64,000 nt of DNA from Acholoe squamosa (Eukaryota; Annelida; Polychaeta; Phyllodocida; Polynoidae): positions 82,275,959 through 82,339,958 of the forward strand of contig OX439035.1 of NCBI GenBank assembly GCA_949317995.1, in the 5' to 3' direction. The translations under genes and the position numbers were made by a program. Numbering within the stretch: the first letter of the stretch is position 1; each line of letters opens with the position of its first letter. Positions 1-9,113 of the stretch are shown one piece after another. The notes beneath the pieces were generated by a model, which saw nothing but the letters and a program-made list of their open reading frames with translations, made no database searches and was not told where the DNA came from.

Positions 1-77
1 CGGTGGAGCCACCTGGCGATGTACATTTGCGCTAATAGCTGCTTATGGCCTTTCCTGTAATTAACAAATATACTCAC

Positions 78-168
78 TTCTTTTTGTGCCACCAACTCAA
101 TTGAACTATTTCGCCGCTGCCCAACTCCTCTGTCTTTTCAGAAGAATCTGTTTCACTCATGGGTTTAT
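78..168 (-). CDS. Cav1: Cav1 calcium channel alpha-1, exon in I-II linker (most 3' exon in window)
   Basis: This is the most downstream exon of the channel that falls in the window. It is bounded on the minus strand by an acceptor ending ttcttgcag and a donor GTGAGT. It is 91 bp, enters needing two bases (phase 1) and leaves in phase 2, which fits the exon at 3895-3954. It reads KPMSETDSSEKTEELGSGEI followed by VQLSWWHKKK. The Ser/Thr/Glu-rich stretch SETDSSE resembles the SETES stretch in the same linker of vertebrate Cav1.2. The basic tail with two Trp resembles the RxW-rich segment before IIS1. The stretch is cytoplasmic. The next exon (basic segment and IIS1) is not in the window. The exon is supported by splice sites, phase and linker-like composition rather than by a long conserved motif. 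Confidence 0.72.
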
Positions 169-1430
169 CTGCAAGAAATAAGATATTGGAGACCTATTAT
201 AGTTAACTGTTAACGTTATACAGTAGATACGTATCAAATTTCTCCTATTGCAAGTGAAAGAATAGAGGTTGATAAACTGAACAGTATTAGGAGCAATGCA
301 ATGCTTTAAAACCATGCAGTATGTAAGGGAAACCTCTATGGAGATTTTTATAATAGTTCTGGTTTGTTATACAATAGAAGGTGGACTCTTTGTGTTGTAG
401 CTTTCACATGACGAGGATGAAATATATCTATCCATCCTTACAATGGGTGACAATCGTCAATGGTGGAGGGAGAAGATACATGCAGTATTAGAAACCGTAT
501 GCAATTTAATAAAAAGTAGTCCCCCTTGGCATCCAGTGCTACCCATGTAACCGCTGAGGAATTGGATGGGGGGGCTGCGGGGGGGGGGAGGGTTGCCAAT
601 GGTACCCATAATAGTCAGACCAAAATCTGAGGGTAAAGTTCTAGTCTACATTAGTATTATTTCTGTTTTTTAGTCATTCCATACACGATATACTTTTCAT
701 AGTATTTCAGTAGTATTGTTATCGTTTTGTGAGTAGGCTACAAAATAGGACACTATAATTGTAATAAAATTTGTTCTACATTGGAGAACCCGAATGAGAC
801 AAAAATGTTAATTCATTTTGGATGTATATTAAAAAGAGACAGATCAACATCTATAATGTTACTTATTTTCAAGACAAAAACCGTCATGCGACTTATCAAT
901 GGTGGTTTAGGTAGATATAAACGACACAGTTGTAATGGCACTCACTGGATGACAGACAGGGGAGGCAGAGGAGACCTGAATATATACATATTGGAGACGG
1001 CAAAATATTATTAGTCTTTGGGCGTCATCTAATAGTCGAGAGAAATAATTGATGGTCCTGAGGCAAGCTATCAGGTTCAAAGTTTATATTTTCTATTCAA
1101 AGTAATACTTCACAGGCAGTGTATGGCTGTTTTGAAAAGTAAAGGCGGCAAGCAAAGTCAAGGATACTTCAATTATAGAAATACATATCTATATCCCCAT
1201 CTGTTCAAACCCATTTTTATCTTTGAAAAAGTATACATGTAGTGGGATTGCATTATATTGTTGGGGTGTGCTATGGCAATGAGTTGATGCAAGTCATGAG
1301 GAGAGAGTGAATCTCAAGGATAGCTCAGAATTGATATATGTTTGTACATGTATGAATTAGATGTAAAAGTAGAAGTGGAGATATAAACCTGCTGTATGGG
1401 GACATTTTAGTACAGAACAATACATTTACA

Positions 1431-1471
1431 ATGGATTTAATGTTTTGATAGTGCTAAAACATTAAATCCAT
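1431..1471. repeat. Perfect 16-bp inverted repeat (hairpin)
   Basis: ATGGATTTAATGTTTT at 1431-1446 is the exact reverse complement of 1456-1471, with a 9-nt loop. It is AT-rich and lies in the intron. It may be a MITE relic; no function is visible. Confidence 0.8.
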
Positions 1472-2631
1472 GATGTTCAGCACTTGGCTATATGACAGGA
1501 TGAGTCAGCGTCCATGGTATATCTGGACAAAAGAGCACTGAGCCCATGAAATCACACAGCTATTGAAACATTAAGAATATTTATTAGTCCAAGTAAGCAC
1601 TCTATAGTAACCTAGTTTCCAGAACAAAGCACTATGCAAATTCTATATATTCAATATGAAACACACAGCATCAACTACTCTGAAACATTAATTGCAATTT
1701 ACTTTTTTAGGTTTCTATTTTAGCTAACTTATCTTCCTAGAACATATCAATAATTTGATAACGTGAATGTGTACACTGTGCTCTGGGTCGTTCTGTAAAC
1801 TATGTTAGATGTTCAGTCAAGTAAAACATATGCTATATTATTACGAAATTGAAAAGCAAACCTATAAACTTATACATGTCCTCCACGACTGAAAATGTCA
1901 TGCGAACCATCACACGATGACAAAATGTGGCAAAATACTAAATGGTGAAAAATGTTGCAATACGTTTAAGCTCTGAAGACAAGAACTTAAGAAAAACTTT
2001 AATTTTAGAGAGGCAAATAATCATGATCAAAAGAGAAAATTCATGATTATGTGAGCTACTTGAAAGTTTTTTGCATATTTTCTTAATGTTCCGTATCCTA
2101 TTTCGTGTGTCACTTATAGACTTGGGACATTTCATAATCTATGAGACACAAAGTGATTTTGGAAAATGATAGCAAAGGAGTAAGATTATAGTTTAAACAA
2201 CAATACCCAGAATAATACGGAACCTGCCACGACATTTACTTAAGAGTCAAGAAAGAATGAGAGTTTTTGCACACATTACTACCAACACATAGTTAACGAT
2301 GAATAGTAGCCCTAAGGAGAGCAATTCCTGCCAAATATTCCTCTCTTATCTCCTTGTTGTCAAGAATATTAAACCAGCTTCAGGGTCTGAAAAGAGCTAC
2401 TTTGTGACTAGAAAACCCCCCAATGAGACAAGGTTCCTATAAATTGTCTCGTCGTTCAGATAGATAATCTAACTTCTTCGTTCAATTCTTTGTGTGTATA
2501 GCTTCTTCCATGCCGGGCAGCCATAATTAATTTGGGACATTAATAAAGACAACCAAGGTAAGTTATTATTACGAGTGCAAATGATGTAGGTATGGAGAGA
2601 GAGAATGAGAAAGAAGGAAGAAGAAACCTAC

Positions 2632-2658
2632 GGTTTGGTGTTCCGCCACTTTTCTTTT
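2632..2658 (-). CDS. Cav1: Possible in-phase micro-exon of the Cav1 I-II linker
   Basis: After a good polypyrimidine tract and acceptor (ttttcctgctttcag on the minus strand) there is a 27-bp segment ending at a possible donor, ACC|GTAGGT. With the upstream exon ending in phase 1 it reads QKKSGGTPN. It leaves again in phase 1, so including or skipping it keeps the frame into exon 78-168. Its basic, Gly/Ser/Thr-rich content fits a linker. Vertebrate Cav1.2 has an optional exon (9*) in the same linker, so an optional exon here is plausible. The exon is very short and the donor is weak, so it could be chance. RNA-seq junction reads would decide. Confidence 0.3.
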
Positions 2659-3179
2659 CTGAAAGCAGGAAAACGACGGTCTGGGTGAGCAAAATACAAA
2701 ATTGGTACCCTTGGAAGCTACTCAGTTCAGCATAGCGAGATTGTAGTGCATTGCCATGTTGGGCAGCGGGTTAAAAGCACCAGGGAGTAGCTGATACGTA
2801 CAGTGCTATTATAAAGACACAGACGAGTGGGCCTACATATGGAGGCGGGTATAGTGGGGTTGGCGAATATCCATCTCTTCTTCTGCTCTTTGATATTGGT
2901 GCAAGGTACATTCAGAGTTACACGGTAGTTTCTTTCCAGCGTTTTTATAGGCCCTTTGTAGTTCAACCTGACCCTGCTAACGTTTCAATGTTCCTTTGAA
3001 AATCATGGGACCCAGATTGGTTCCTATAACTGTAAGGTACTAAGTACAAAGTAAGAAAATGTGGTCTTCTTAAAATTCCTATAATTTAAAATATTTTCTA
3101 CTGACGTCCCTAAATAGCCATGTTCTCACACCACGTACTAGGCTTCAACATGAATGGAGATATCCCTACACCAAGGGTC

Positions 3180-3425
3180 CCAAAAAATCCTCAGACTCAA
3201 ATTTCACATTTCCATGACTTTCTATGACAAAGATTTTTCATGACATTATCATTACAATTTGGACATAATCGGGCTTGACCCCCCAGCAAAATTTCTGCAA
3301 TCAAGGTGGAAATAACTGGTACTTTCCAATGGATTTTGAAATTATATTCAGTTTTCTTATTTTCCATGACTCATGATGAAAATTTCAGAAATTCCATGAC
3401 ACTCCATAACTTTCCCTGACCAGTA
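3180..3425. repeat. Degenerate dispersed-repeat-like segment rich in 'ttccatgac' words
   Basis: Words such as tttccatgac, ttttcatgac, tttccatgac and attccatgac recur within about 245 bp, together with caaaatttc/gaaaatttc in opposite orientations. This resembles an old inverted-repeat element with decayed arms. I see no clean ends. Confidence 0.35.
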
Positions 3426-3894
3426 CTAAATCAAATGAAATTCTGCTTTGATCTTTTTTTCTTCGTGTGCATCACATAGTCTCATAGGTTTGACCAAGGA
3501 ATACCGATCCCCACACCCCAGTGCAATTACTTGTCTCGATGGGCACCCTTGGTGACGTGCCTTGTTTAGATGCTAAATTCAGTGAATTTAAGTACTTTTA
3601 TATGATATCCATGAAATAAATGTAGAGCTGAACTTCGCCCTCGGCGGAAATGTAGCCCACGGTCGTACACCTCTACCTATGTATTCTCTGTTTCCCAAGT
3701 CTAGACATTATACGATACTCTTATATGCCCCTCTCCATCATCCCACACCCTTTCTCACTCATCTCACCTAACTATCCATCATGAAGCATCGATATGACTG
3801 CTACACGTTTCTCACCAGTGTATATGGTGAAGTAATCATATACGGTATATTGATGTAAATACCGGTATATAAAGATCAAGATTGAACTACTCAC

Positions 3895-3954
3895 GCTTTT
3901 TTGGCGTTTCTCCCTCCTCTTCCCCTCCTTCTCCTCCCTCTGGCTCAATGTCCT
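3895..3954 (-). CDS. Cav1: Cav1 alpha-1 exon: acidic segment after the AID (I-II linker)
   Basis: A 60-bp exon with acceptor ttctacag and donor GTGAGT. The first two bases complete the Glu codon begun in the previous exon, so the junction reads ITQA-E-DIEPEGGEGG, then EEEGETPKK. Cav1 channels have ITQAED-I-(E/D)P followed by a Glu-rich run at exactly this point, just after the alpha interaction domain. This confirms both the frame and the subfamily. The region is cytoplasmic and variable, with no catalytic role. The exon leaves in phase 1, compatible with either the micro-exon candidate or the exon at 78-168. The low-complexity Glu/Gly content is typical of the linker and is not a sign of decay. 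Confidence 0.88.
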
Positions 3955-4320
3955 CTGTAGAAGTAGAAAAGATGAAATATTCACAATCCAGCCGAATTTA
4001 CAAGGAGTTAAACGCTCCACAAAGATCACATGCATGCTGAAGATAAAAGACGTTTTGAGCAATAGCTTTTCCAAACGGATTTAAGCGGGACTGGATCTGG
4101 TTTCTGGCGACATGCACTGATAAGAGCTAATAAGATGGAACCAGCTTGTCCCTGGAAGTGGGTGTCATCCAGGGACAAGGTACCCATCGTGACATGTCTT
4201 ATCAGTGTTTTGCCACTTTTAGCAGCACCAGCAAATATTCAAAATGGTGGTCCCATCACATATGGATTGAGACTCCTATATTATCTGTATATTTTGAGCT
4301 ACATGCTATTATTGTCTTAC

Positions 4321-4436
4321 CTGCTTGTGTTATCCAATCTAAATAGCCTCTTAAGTCCTCTTCTATTTGCTGCTTTTCTCTTAATTTCTGAAAGTCCCCC
4401 CGAGCTTTGGCCTTTTCTCTCTCTTTAGAAAATTCT
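4321..4436 (-). CDS. Cav1: Cav1 alpha-1 exon: proximal I-II linker with the alpha interaction domain (AID)
   Basis: A 116-bp exon, acceptor aactattccag, donor GTAAGA, entering in phase 2 and leaving in phase 1. It encodes [20 protein letters not shown], then the [20 protein letters not shown]. The AID consensus QQ-E--L-GY--WI is complete, including the Tyr and Trp that in known structures sit in the hydrophobic groove of the Cav beta subunit. The EEDL and DWITQAE variants are those of Cav1; Cav2 channels have a different AID (ERELNGYMEWISKAE). The helix continues rigidly from IS6 on the cytoplasmic side and couples the beta subunit to gating. This is one of the most diagnostic exons of the gene. 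Confidence 0.97.
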
Positions 4437-4623
4437 CTGGAATAGTTCAAGGTACATGTATACAATTTAGACGGACGAATCAGGTTAAATAAATTAGGGA
4501 GATGTTAGATAATCACATAATTTCATTGGTTTGTTCCTAGTAGACTGAATTTGAATTGTTAGATCGTGGCCAAATGAAAAGGACATACTTCTTTAAGAGA
4601 GATCTATGTGATCATATACTCAC

Positions 4624-4727
4624 CCACTAAGTACACCCAAAACTAGATTGAGTACAAAAAATGACCCTATGATGATTAAACTTATAAAGTATATCCACGG
4701 CCAACTGTTGCCCTCGGCATCATTGAC
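4624..4727 (-). CDS. Cav1: Cav1 alpha-1 exon: repeat I segment S6
   Basis: A 104-bp exon, acceptor tttccttcag, donor GTGAGT, entering in phase 0 and leaving in phase 2. It reads [20 protein letters not shown] and then [15 protein letters not shown]. This is the end of the pore loop plus transmembrane segment IS6, which lines the inner pore and forms part of the activation gate. The NLVLGVLSG ending is conserved in Cav1. In vertebrate Cav1.2 the equivalent exon has a mutually exclusive twin (8/8a). I looked in both flanking introns (187 bp and 610 bp) and saw no second copy. Confidence 0.97.
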
Positions 4728-5337
4728 CTGAAGGAAAGAAGAGGAGGATAACCCAATATTACACACATTGCAAACTAAAGGATATTTCGATAGCATTTTG
4801 ATTTGTATACTATTCTTTGAGCTTTTAACTTAGATTTTTCTCTTTTTTTCTTTCTCATTTACGTTCCAGTCGACATTGGCATTCTTAAGAAATTTTGCTA
4901 ATTTGCACGCAATCTTGACAATCACCCCCTAAATTAGTCAAAATACCATTTTTAACTGACTTCTTTCCAAAATATCTTTTTAACTGACCTTTAAAGAAAA
5001 ACGTTTTAAATCGACTTTTCACTGACCTGTGGGAACCTTGATCAATTTGGAATTAGATAAGGAAGAATAAATAACTACCGTAAATCCTCGCATATAGGAC
5101 GCCCCTCGCATATAGGACGCACCCAGAGTTTAAGGAAATGCTTTGAGGCATATCTGGGGTTATTTTTGGTCATTTGAGTACTGATCCATAATAGAAAATC
5201 CTCGCATATAGGACGCACCAAAAACTTCTGACCATCCTATAGGACGCCCCTGTGGTAGTTTTATTGTATAAGACGCGTCCTATACGCGAGGATTTACGAT
5301 ACATAGACGTTATAACTGACGCCAGAGTTGAACATAC
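4728..5337 (-). other. Intron between the pore-loop and IS6 exons
   Basis: 610 bp. The part next to the donor is occupied by the TA-flanked inverted-repeat element described separately. The rest is AT-rich with a pyrimidine tract before the acceptor. No alternative S6 exon is visible. Confidence 0.8.
5076..5301. mobile_element. MITE-like element with TA-flanked terminal inverted repeats, inside Cav1 intron
   Basis: The left end TACCGTAAATCCTCGCATAT and the right end (reverse complement begins TATCGTAAATCCTCGCGTAT) form terminal inverted repeats of about 27 bp. The internal sequence carries two more copies of CCTCGCATATAGGACGC. The element is about 226 bp, has no coding capacity, and has TA at both ends as expected for Tc1/mariner-type MITEs. 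Its right end is only 36 bp from the splice donor of the pore exon. Confidence 0.8.
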
Positions 5338-5525
5338 ATTATACATGACATTTGTCCATCCCTCGAGAGTGATGCACTGGAACACAGTCAGCATGGCAAG
5401 ACCAAAGTTGTCAAAGTTGGTGATGCCGTTATTTGGGCCCACCCAGTACTTGCGGCACACGGTGCCTTCCCTGCACTGGAAGCCCTTTTGCCCACAGGGA
5501 TGAGGATCCTCTGAAGCAAAGTCAT
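5338..5525 (-). CDS. Cav1: Cav1 alpha-1 exon: repeat I turret, pore helix and selectivity filter
   Basis: A 188-bp exon, acceptor tccacctttcag, donor GTATGT, entering in phase 1 and leaving in phase 0. The first part ([20 protein letters not shown], then [12 protein letters not shown]) is the extracellular turret with three Cys likely to be in disulphides. The second part ([20 protein letters not shown], then [11 protein letters not shown]) is the pore helix and filter. The Glu in TLEGW is the repeat-I glutamate of the EEEE Ca2+ selectivity locus. [21 protein letters not shown] is near-universal in Cav1/Cav2; vertebrates have AFAML where this has GLAML. The Gly-Leu form also occurs in invertebrate Cav1. 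No disruption is seen. Confidence 0.98.
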
Positions 5526-6235
5526 CTGAAAGGTGGAAATGTTTAAGAGGTTATCCTCTAATTATATCAACGACTTGAAATTGTCGCCCAAGAAGAGCAG
5601 CAGACCAACTCTCGCTTGACCAAAGGATTACTGACCCCTTGGTTAAAAAATGGCCACTCCCTTAAGGACATGCCCAGGGTCAGGGTGCGAATTATAGGTA
5701 GGTAAAATACGTTAAATCTATGATTTGACTTATATTAGATTCAAAAGAAGAGAAGGTTCGGGTTGAGTAACTTTCTGCAAGGATGAGGCCCGAACAAAAA
5801 ATCACATATCAATTGCAATTTTCTATAACCTATCTCAATACAGAGAAGACGCCTGGCGCAATAACAATAAGTAGGTATTAACAAAGAACACGCACACACC
5901 AATGTAATTTAGACTTTAGCGTGCCAAATCTAATATATCACTTGCAATTTAATTAACTTCCTGGAACATTAGATATACTAATTATATTATGATCCGTAAC
6001 ATCTTCCAGCCGCCTTTATTATGTTTCTTTATGGCTCCAATAGAAAACCTGTGATCAATCTTCCTTGCCGGTAAGCGGTGGGTGTGTTATGGTTGTTTAA
6101 TGCCATTTTGGCATCTATGTCATATTTATGGCGAGGAAACTACACTGGACCTGTTTCATGGACAAGTGTCTTAATTTTATGGATATATAATAATTATATA
6201 ATGCAGAATCTAGACAACATAGAGTATATACTTAC
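5526..6235 (-). other. Intron between S5 and turret exons
   Basis: About 0.7 kb. It contains one degenerate copy of the dispersed GTGAGTGAG-type repeat at about 6091-6170, recognised from tttaatgcca, tcatatttatggcg and a tail. Nothing else was recognised. Confidence 0.75.
6091..6170 (+). repeat. Degenerate copy of the ~181-bp dispersed repeat family
   Basis: The succession gtttaatgccattttggc, tcatatttatggcg, aactacac matches in order the core of the well-preserved copies at 25.0-26.0 and 45.8 kb (gtttaacgccatttcgac, tcatattcatggcg, aactacattacac). It is the oldest-looking copy and has lost the 5' head. Confidence 0.55.
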
Positions 6236-6388
6236 TTGTGGCATTGTGAAAACATGTCTCATGCATGCTACCTGAGAAGAGCTCCAAGCCAATGATGGCA
6301 TAAATAATAATAACGAAGATGACTAGCAGTGCTATGTGCAGTAAAGGCACCATCGCTCTCAGAATAGAATTCAAAACTACTTGTAAAC
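6236..6388 (-). CDS. Cav1: Cav1 alpha-1 exon: repeat I S4-S5 linker, S5 and start of turret
   Basis: A 153-bp exon, acceptor ctctcattgcag, donor GTAAGT, entering and leaving in phase 1. It reads (S)[19 protein letters not shown], then [18 protein letters not shown], then [13 protein letters not shown]. The S4-S5 linker [20 protein letters not shown] is nearly invariant in Cav1. S5 follows as a hydrophobic segment ending IGLELF. The turret begins with a conserved M-H-x-TC motif. FHNAT contains an N-A-T sequon that would face the extracellular side, so N-glycosylation is possible. A GT lies earlier in the exon (after TTCTCAG), but using it would remove the conserved HxTC residues, so the later GTAAGT was chosen. 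Confidence 0.97.
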
Positions 6389-6699
6389 CTGCAATGAGAG
6401 ATGAGTAATCATTAGATTCTGTACACTAGACATGATACTAAACAGCATTACGATTTTAAGGTTAACCTAGTGCACTTAGGCTTCATATTGACCTGTTGTC
6501 AGTTTGTACTATGTATTGGTGCATCAGGCCGATATATTGGATTGATAACTACCCTGATGGTACTGCATGATGCATGGTAGCGCGGGCGAGTTATCCGCCA
6601 ATGTTGCATTTATGCATTATTTCAATAGGTCACAGTACATTCAAGTCCTATGGTGTCAAACTATAAGTGATATCCTAAAAGGGCATGGTTAATCTAACT

Positions 6700-7015
6700 G
6701 AATTCTAGTTAGGGAATAATGCACCGGGCATGGCTGTGGGAGTGCTCTAGACTGTATTAAGACATCGAGGGGCCTTATGAGCATGACGGCAGCCATGACC
6801 AAGTGCATTATTCCCGTTATAACACAGAAAAATAACCCATCAGCCACCTGACAACATATGAATATCAATTGTGAAGTCTAAATGTGAGATGAAGTTGACC
6901 TCCTGTGCTGGGAGTGCATTACCCATCTAGATAATGCACGGTCAATCAGCCAATCAGAAGGCAGCATTCAGGATAATGCACTCTGGCTTCGCCCAGCAGT
7001 GTTATAATGCATAAT
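6700..7015. mobile_element. Inverted-repeat element(s) with repeated ataatgcac motif
   Basis: GGGAATAATGCAC at 6712-6724 is the exact reverse complement of 6803-6815 and frames a ~110-bp segment. Further copies of ataatgcac occur at 6931-6939 and 6973-6981, with gtgcatta near 6914 and ccaatcag words between. This looks like one intact palindromic MITE followed by a related, rearranged copy. No coding capacity is visible. Confidence 0.6.
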
Positions 7016-8559
7016 ATATGGGGAAAGCTGACTCCAGACTCAGCAAACTCAACCGGGAGGGACAGATAGCTCTCCTAGTCAATCCATTGCCCAAGAAAAT
7101 GCCAGGCGGCAGCATTACCATAAAGAAGCAGAGCGGTGGGACTATTGACAAATTACCTCCATTGTTTTGGCGTTCTGAGATTACGCCCAGCTGAAGGATG
7201 TAACACATTAAAGGCTGTAGGGATGGGAAGGATGGGGGCTAAGAACTGGGCACCAACCATGAGCAATCCTTCCTTCTGTGCATCCAACAGCCTACCTCAC
7301 CCTCCTCCAGGGGAAGTAGGTGGCCTCTGACATAGCCAACGCCACCAGCATGAGGATCTGCCTTTCGACAAAGACACCATTCAATTAATGGTGCCTTTTG
7401 TTGAGCAGTGTTATATTATTTTGCACAGCTAGAAGTAATCGATTCTCTGACGTAAGGCAGGATAGCCGATACCGTGAATGGTAACAGGCTTTAGCTGGAT
7501 GTGAAGAACCTACTGAACATAGTGGGTATATTATATGCAGCTAAGCAGACAGGAAAGAAAATGGGTTCTACCGGTAGCAGTTACTCAATACTGAGTACGT
7601 ACGAGGGCATACTAGTAGGCTAAAGGAGGGTATAAGTTTGTTGGTGGAGGCGTGTATATACCGTTTTATAGGGTCATCCCCTGCTGTTGTGAATGTTGGA
7701 GGATATAAAAATGTTTAAGGATAGATAAAGGTTGTTCAGGGAAAGCAGGCAAACAGCAACTAAGACGGAGAATATAGGGGATGAACCTGGAGTGGGAGTG
7801 GATCGGGATGATAGTGGATGGAGTGGTGTAGAAGATACTCCTCCATGGGGCAATTCGTCCTCTCAATACGGAGGGAGGTCTGGCTTGTGTCTGGTAGTGC
7901 TTCTGTTTTAGCCTCTACTCTGCTACCTCCCCGCCATGCCAAATCTACCTGCCTATTTACTCTACTCCTGTAACTCTGGTTGGGAGGATGTATTGAATGT
8001 CTGTGAGATTTTACATTACAAGGGTGTTTTAGCTGCAGATTAAAAGGTTGTGTATTGACGACAGTGGTCATGTTCAATTATAAGCCTAGAAGGAATGATA
8101 ACAACAAAACTGGAGTGGTTGAAATGAGGCAATTGCCAAATCACTTTGTGCGAAAGGACATTAACTTTGTAGTAATGAACATAAGTAATATTATAATTGA
8201 CTTGTGAGCAGGTCACTCAATTTCTTCTTTTCAACCCACTAACCCCCCCCCCTCCCCTTTGTATTTCCCCTGCAGTCAGTTTTGGGTAATTCTACCAATG
8301 CAAAAACCATGAATACCACGTGCCAAAATTATCCAATTTCTGTTTTTACCTTAAAATAGCCCATAATTAACGTCACTTGAGACATTAAAAATAACACAAA
8401 GAACAGCAGTTCTCATTTCTCTGAAGGCAAGCTGACCGCCAATGGACAGGCTGGGCATATTAAAAGACAACAACAAAAGAGGGTAACTCTTAATACGACG
8501 TTGTGCAATAGTTTTGCCTAATGTAATTGGTGCTGGATGGGTGTGGGTGGGATGAGTGT

Positions 8560-8593
8560 ACACTGATCAATATACCCACAGATTGATCAGTGT
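8560..8593. repeat. 12-bp perfect hairpin
   Basis: ACACTGATCAAT at 8560-8571 pairs exactly with 8582-8593 across a 10-nt loop, and a GATGAG word lies on each side. It is intronic with no known role. Confidence 0.7.
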
Positions 8594-9006
8594 AGGATGA
8601 GTGAGGTGATTTCGCGATCCGCTAGGTGGCGTGATGGTATCGTCACTGTATATATGAAGACTAAGTTACAAAAGGCACTGATCGAATCAAGTCGCTGACC
8701 ATGGTATCATCTGGAGTGCGTCACTAGATACCTTCAAATCCTACCTCCCCCTGAGGGGCGTGCCAATAAGATATCTCCTATACACCACTGAGTCTCTGGC
8801 AGTGATATTTGTTATGTAGTTTTAGTAGAGCGACTAGTGGCATATACAGCAAACCTGCTACGGTACATGTACCACCATCCTCACGAGTAGTGTTGGGTTC
8901 TTTCCAAGGGGCATTTTTGTATAGATAGCGTCCATTCACATTAAATTGATGAATTATTGGAAATATTTTAAATCACGGTCAAAGCATATTGCTTCACTTT
9001 ACTTAC

Positions 9007-9113
9007 TTGGAACTCCCGATACTAAACGCAAAGGCCTAAGTACACGGAACGCTCGAAGGGCTTTGACATCGAAGCCTTTCTGGTCCAGGGAAGATAAGAT
9101 TGTACTTATTAAA
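9007..9113 (-). CDS. Cav1: Cav1 alpha-1 exon: repeat I end of S3 and voltage sensor S4
   Basis: A 107-bp exon, acceptor gtttctctttttcag, donor GTAAGT, entering in phase 2 and leaving in phase 1. It reads (G)[16 protein letters not shown], then [19 protein letters not shown]. The second part is the S4 voltage sensor with basic residues at every third position (K, R, R, R, R). [22 protein letters not shown] is the Cav1 form; Cav2 has [22 protein letters not shown]. The S3-S4 loop is short compared with vertebrate Cav1.2, as in other invertebrate L-type channels. Confidence 0.98.

Larger units (their letters stand above)
169..3894 (-). other. Intron of the Cav1 gene within the I-II linker
   Basis: About 3.7 kb between two linker exons. 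It holds a possible 27-bp micro-exon, a 16-bp perfect hairpin at 1431-1471, a G-run near 570-590, and a degenerate stretch at about 3180-3425 with repeated ttccatgac/catgac words. Nothing else was recognised. The open frames here are short and show no family motif. Confidence 0.7.
6389..9006 (-). other. Intron between S4 and S5 exons
   Basis: About 2.6 kb. It holds a group of inverted-repeat segments built on ataatgcac (6712-6981) and a 12-bp hairpin at 8560-8593. The stretch 7020-8300 contains open frames on both strands without any family motif. I see no alternative exon. Confidence 0.7.

Noticed and set aside
4437..5337. Mutually exclusive duplicate of the IS6 exon
   Set aside because: Neither flanking intron contains a second copy of the [13 protein letters not shown] segment.
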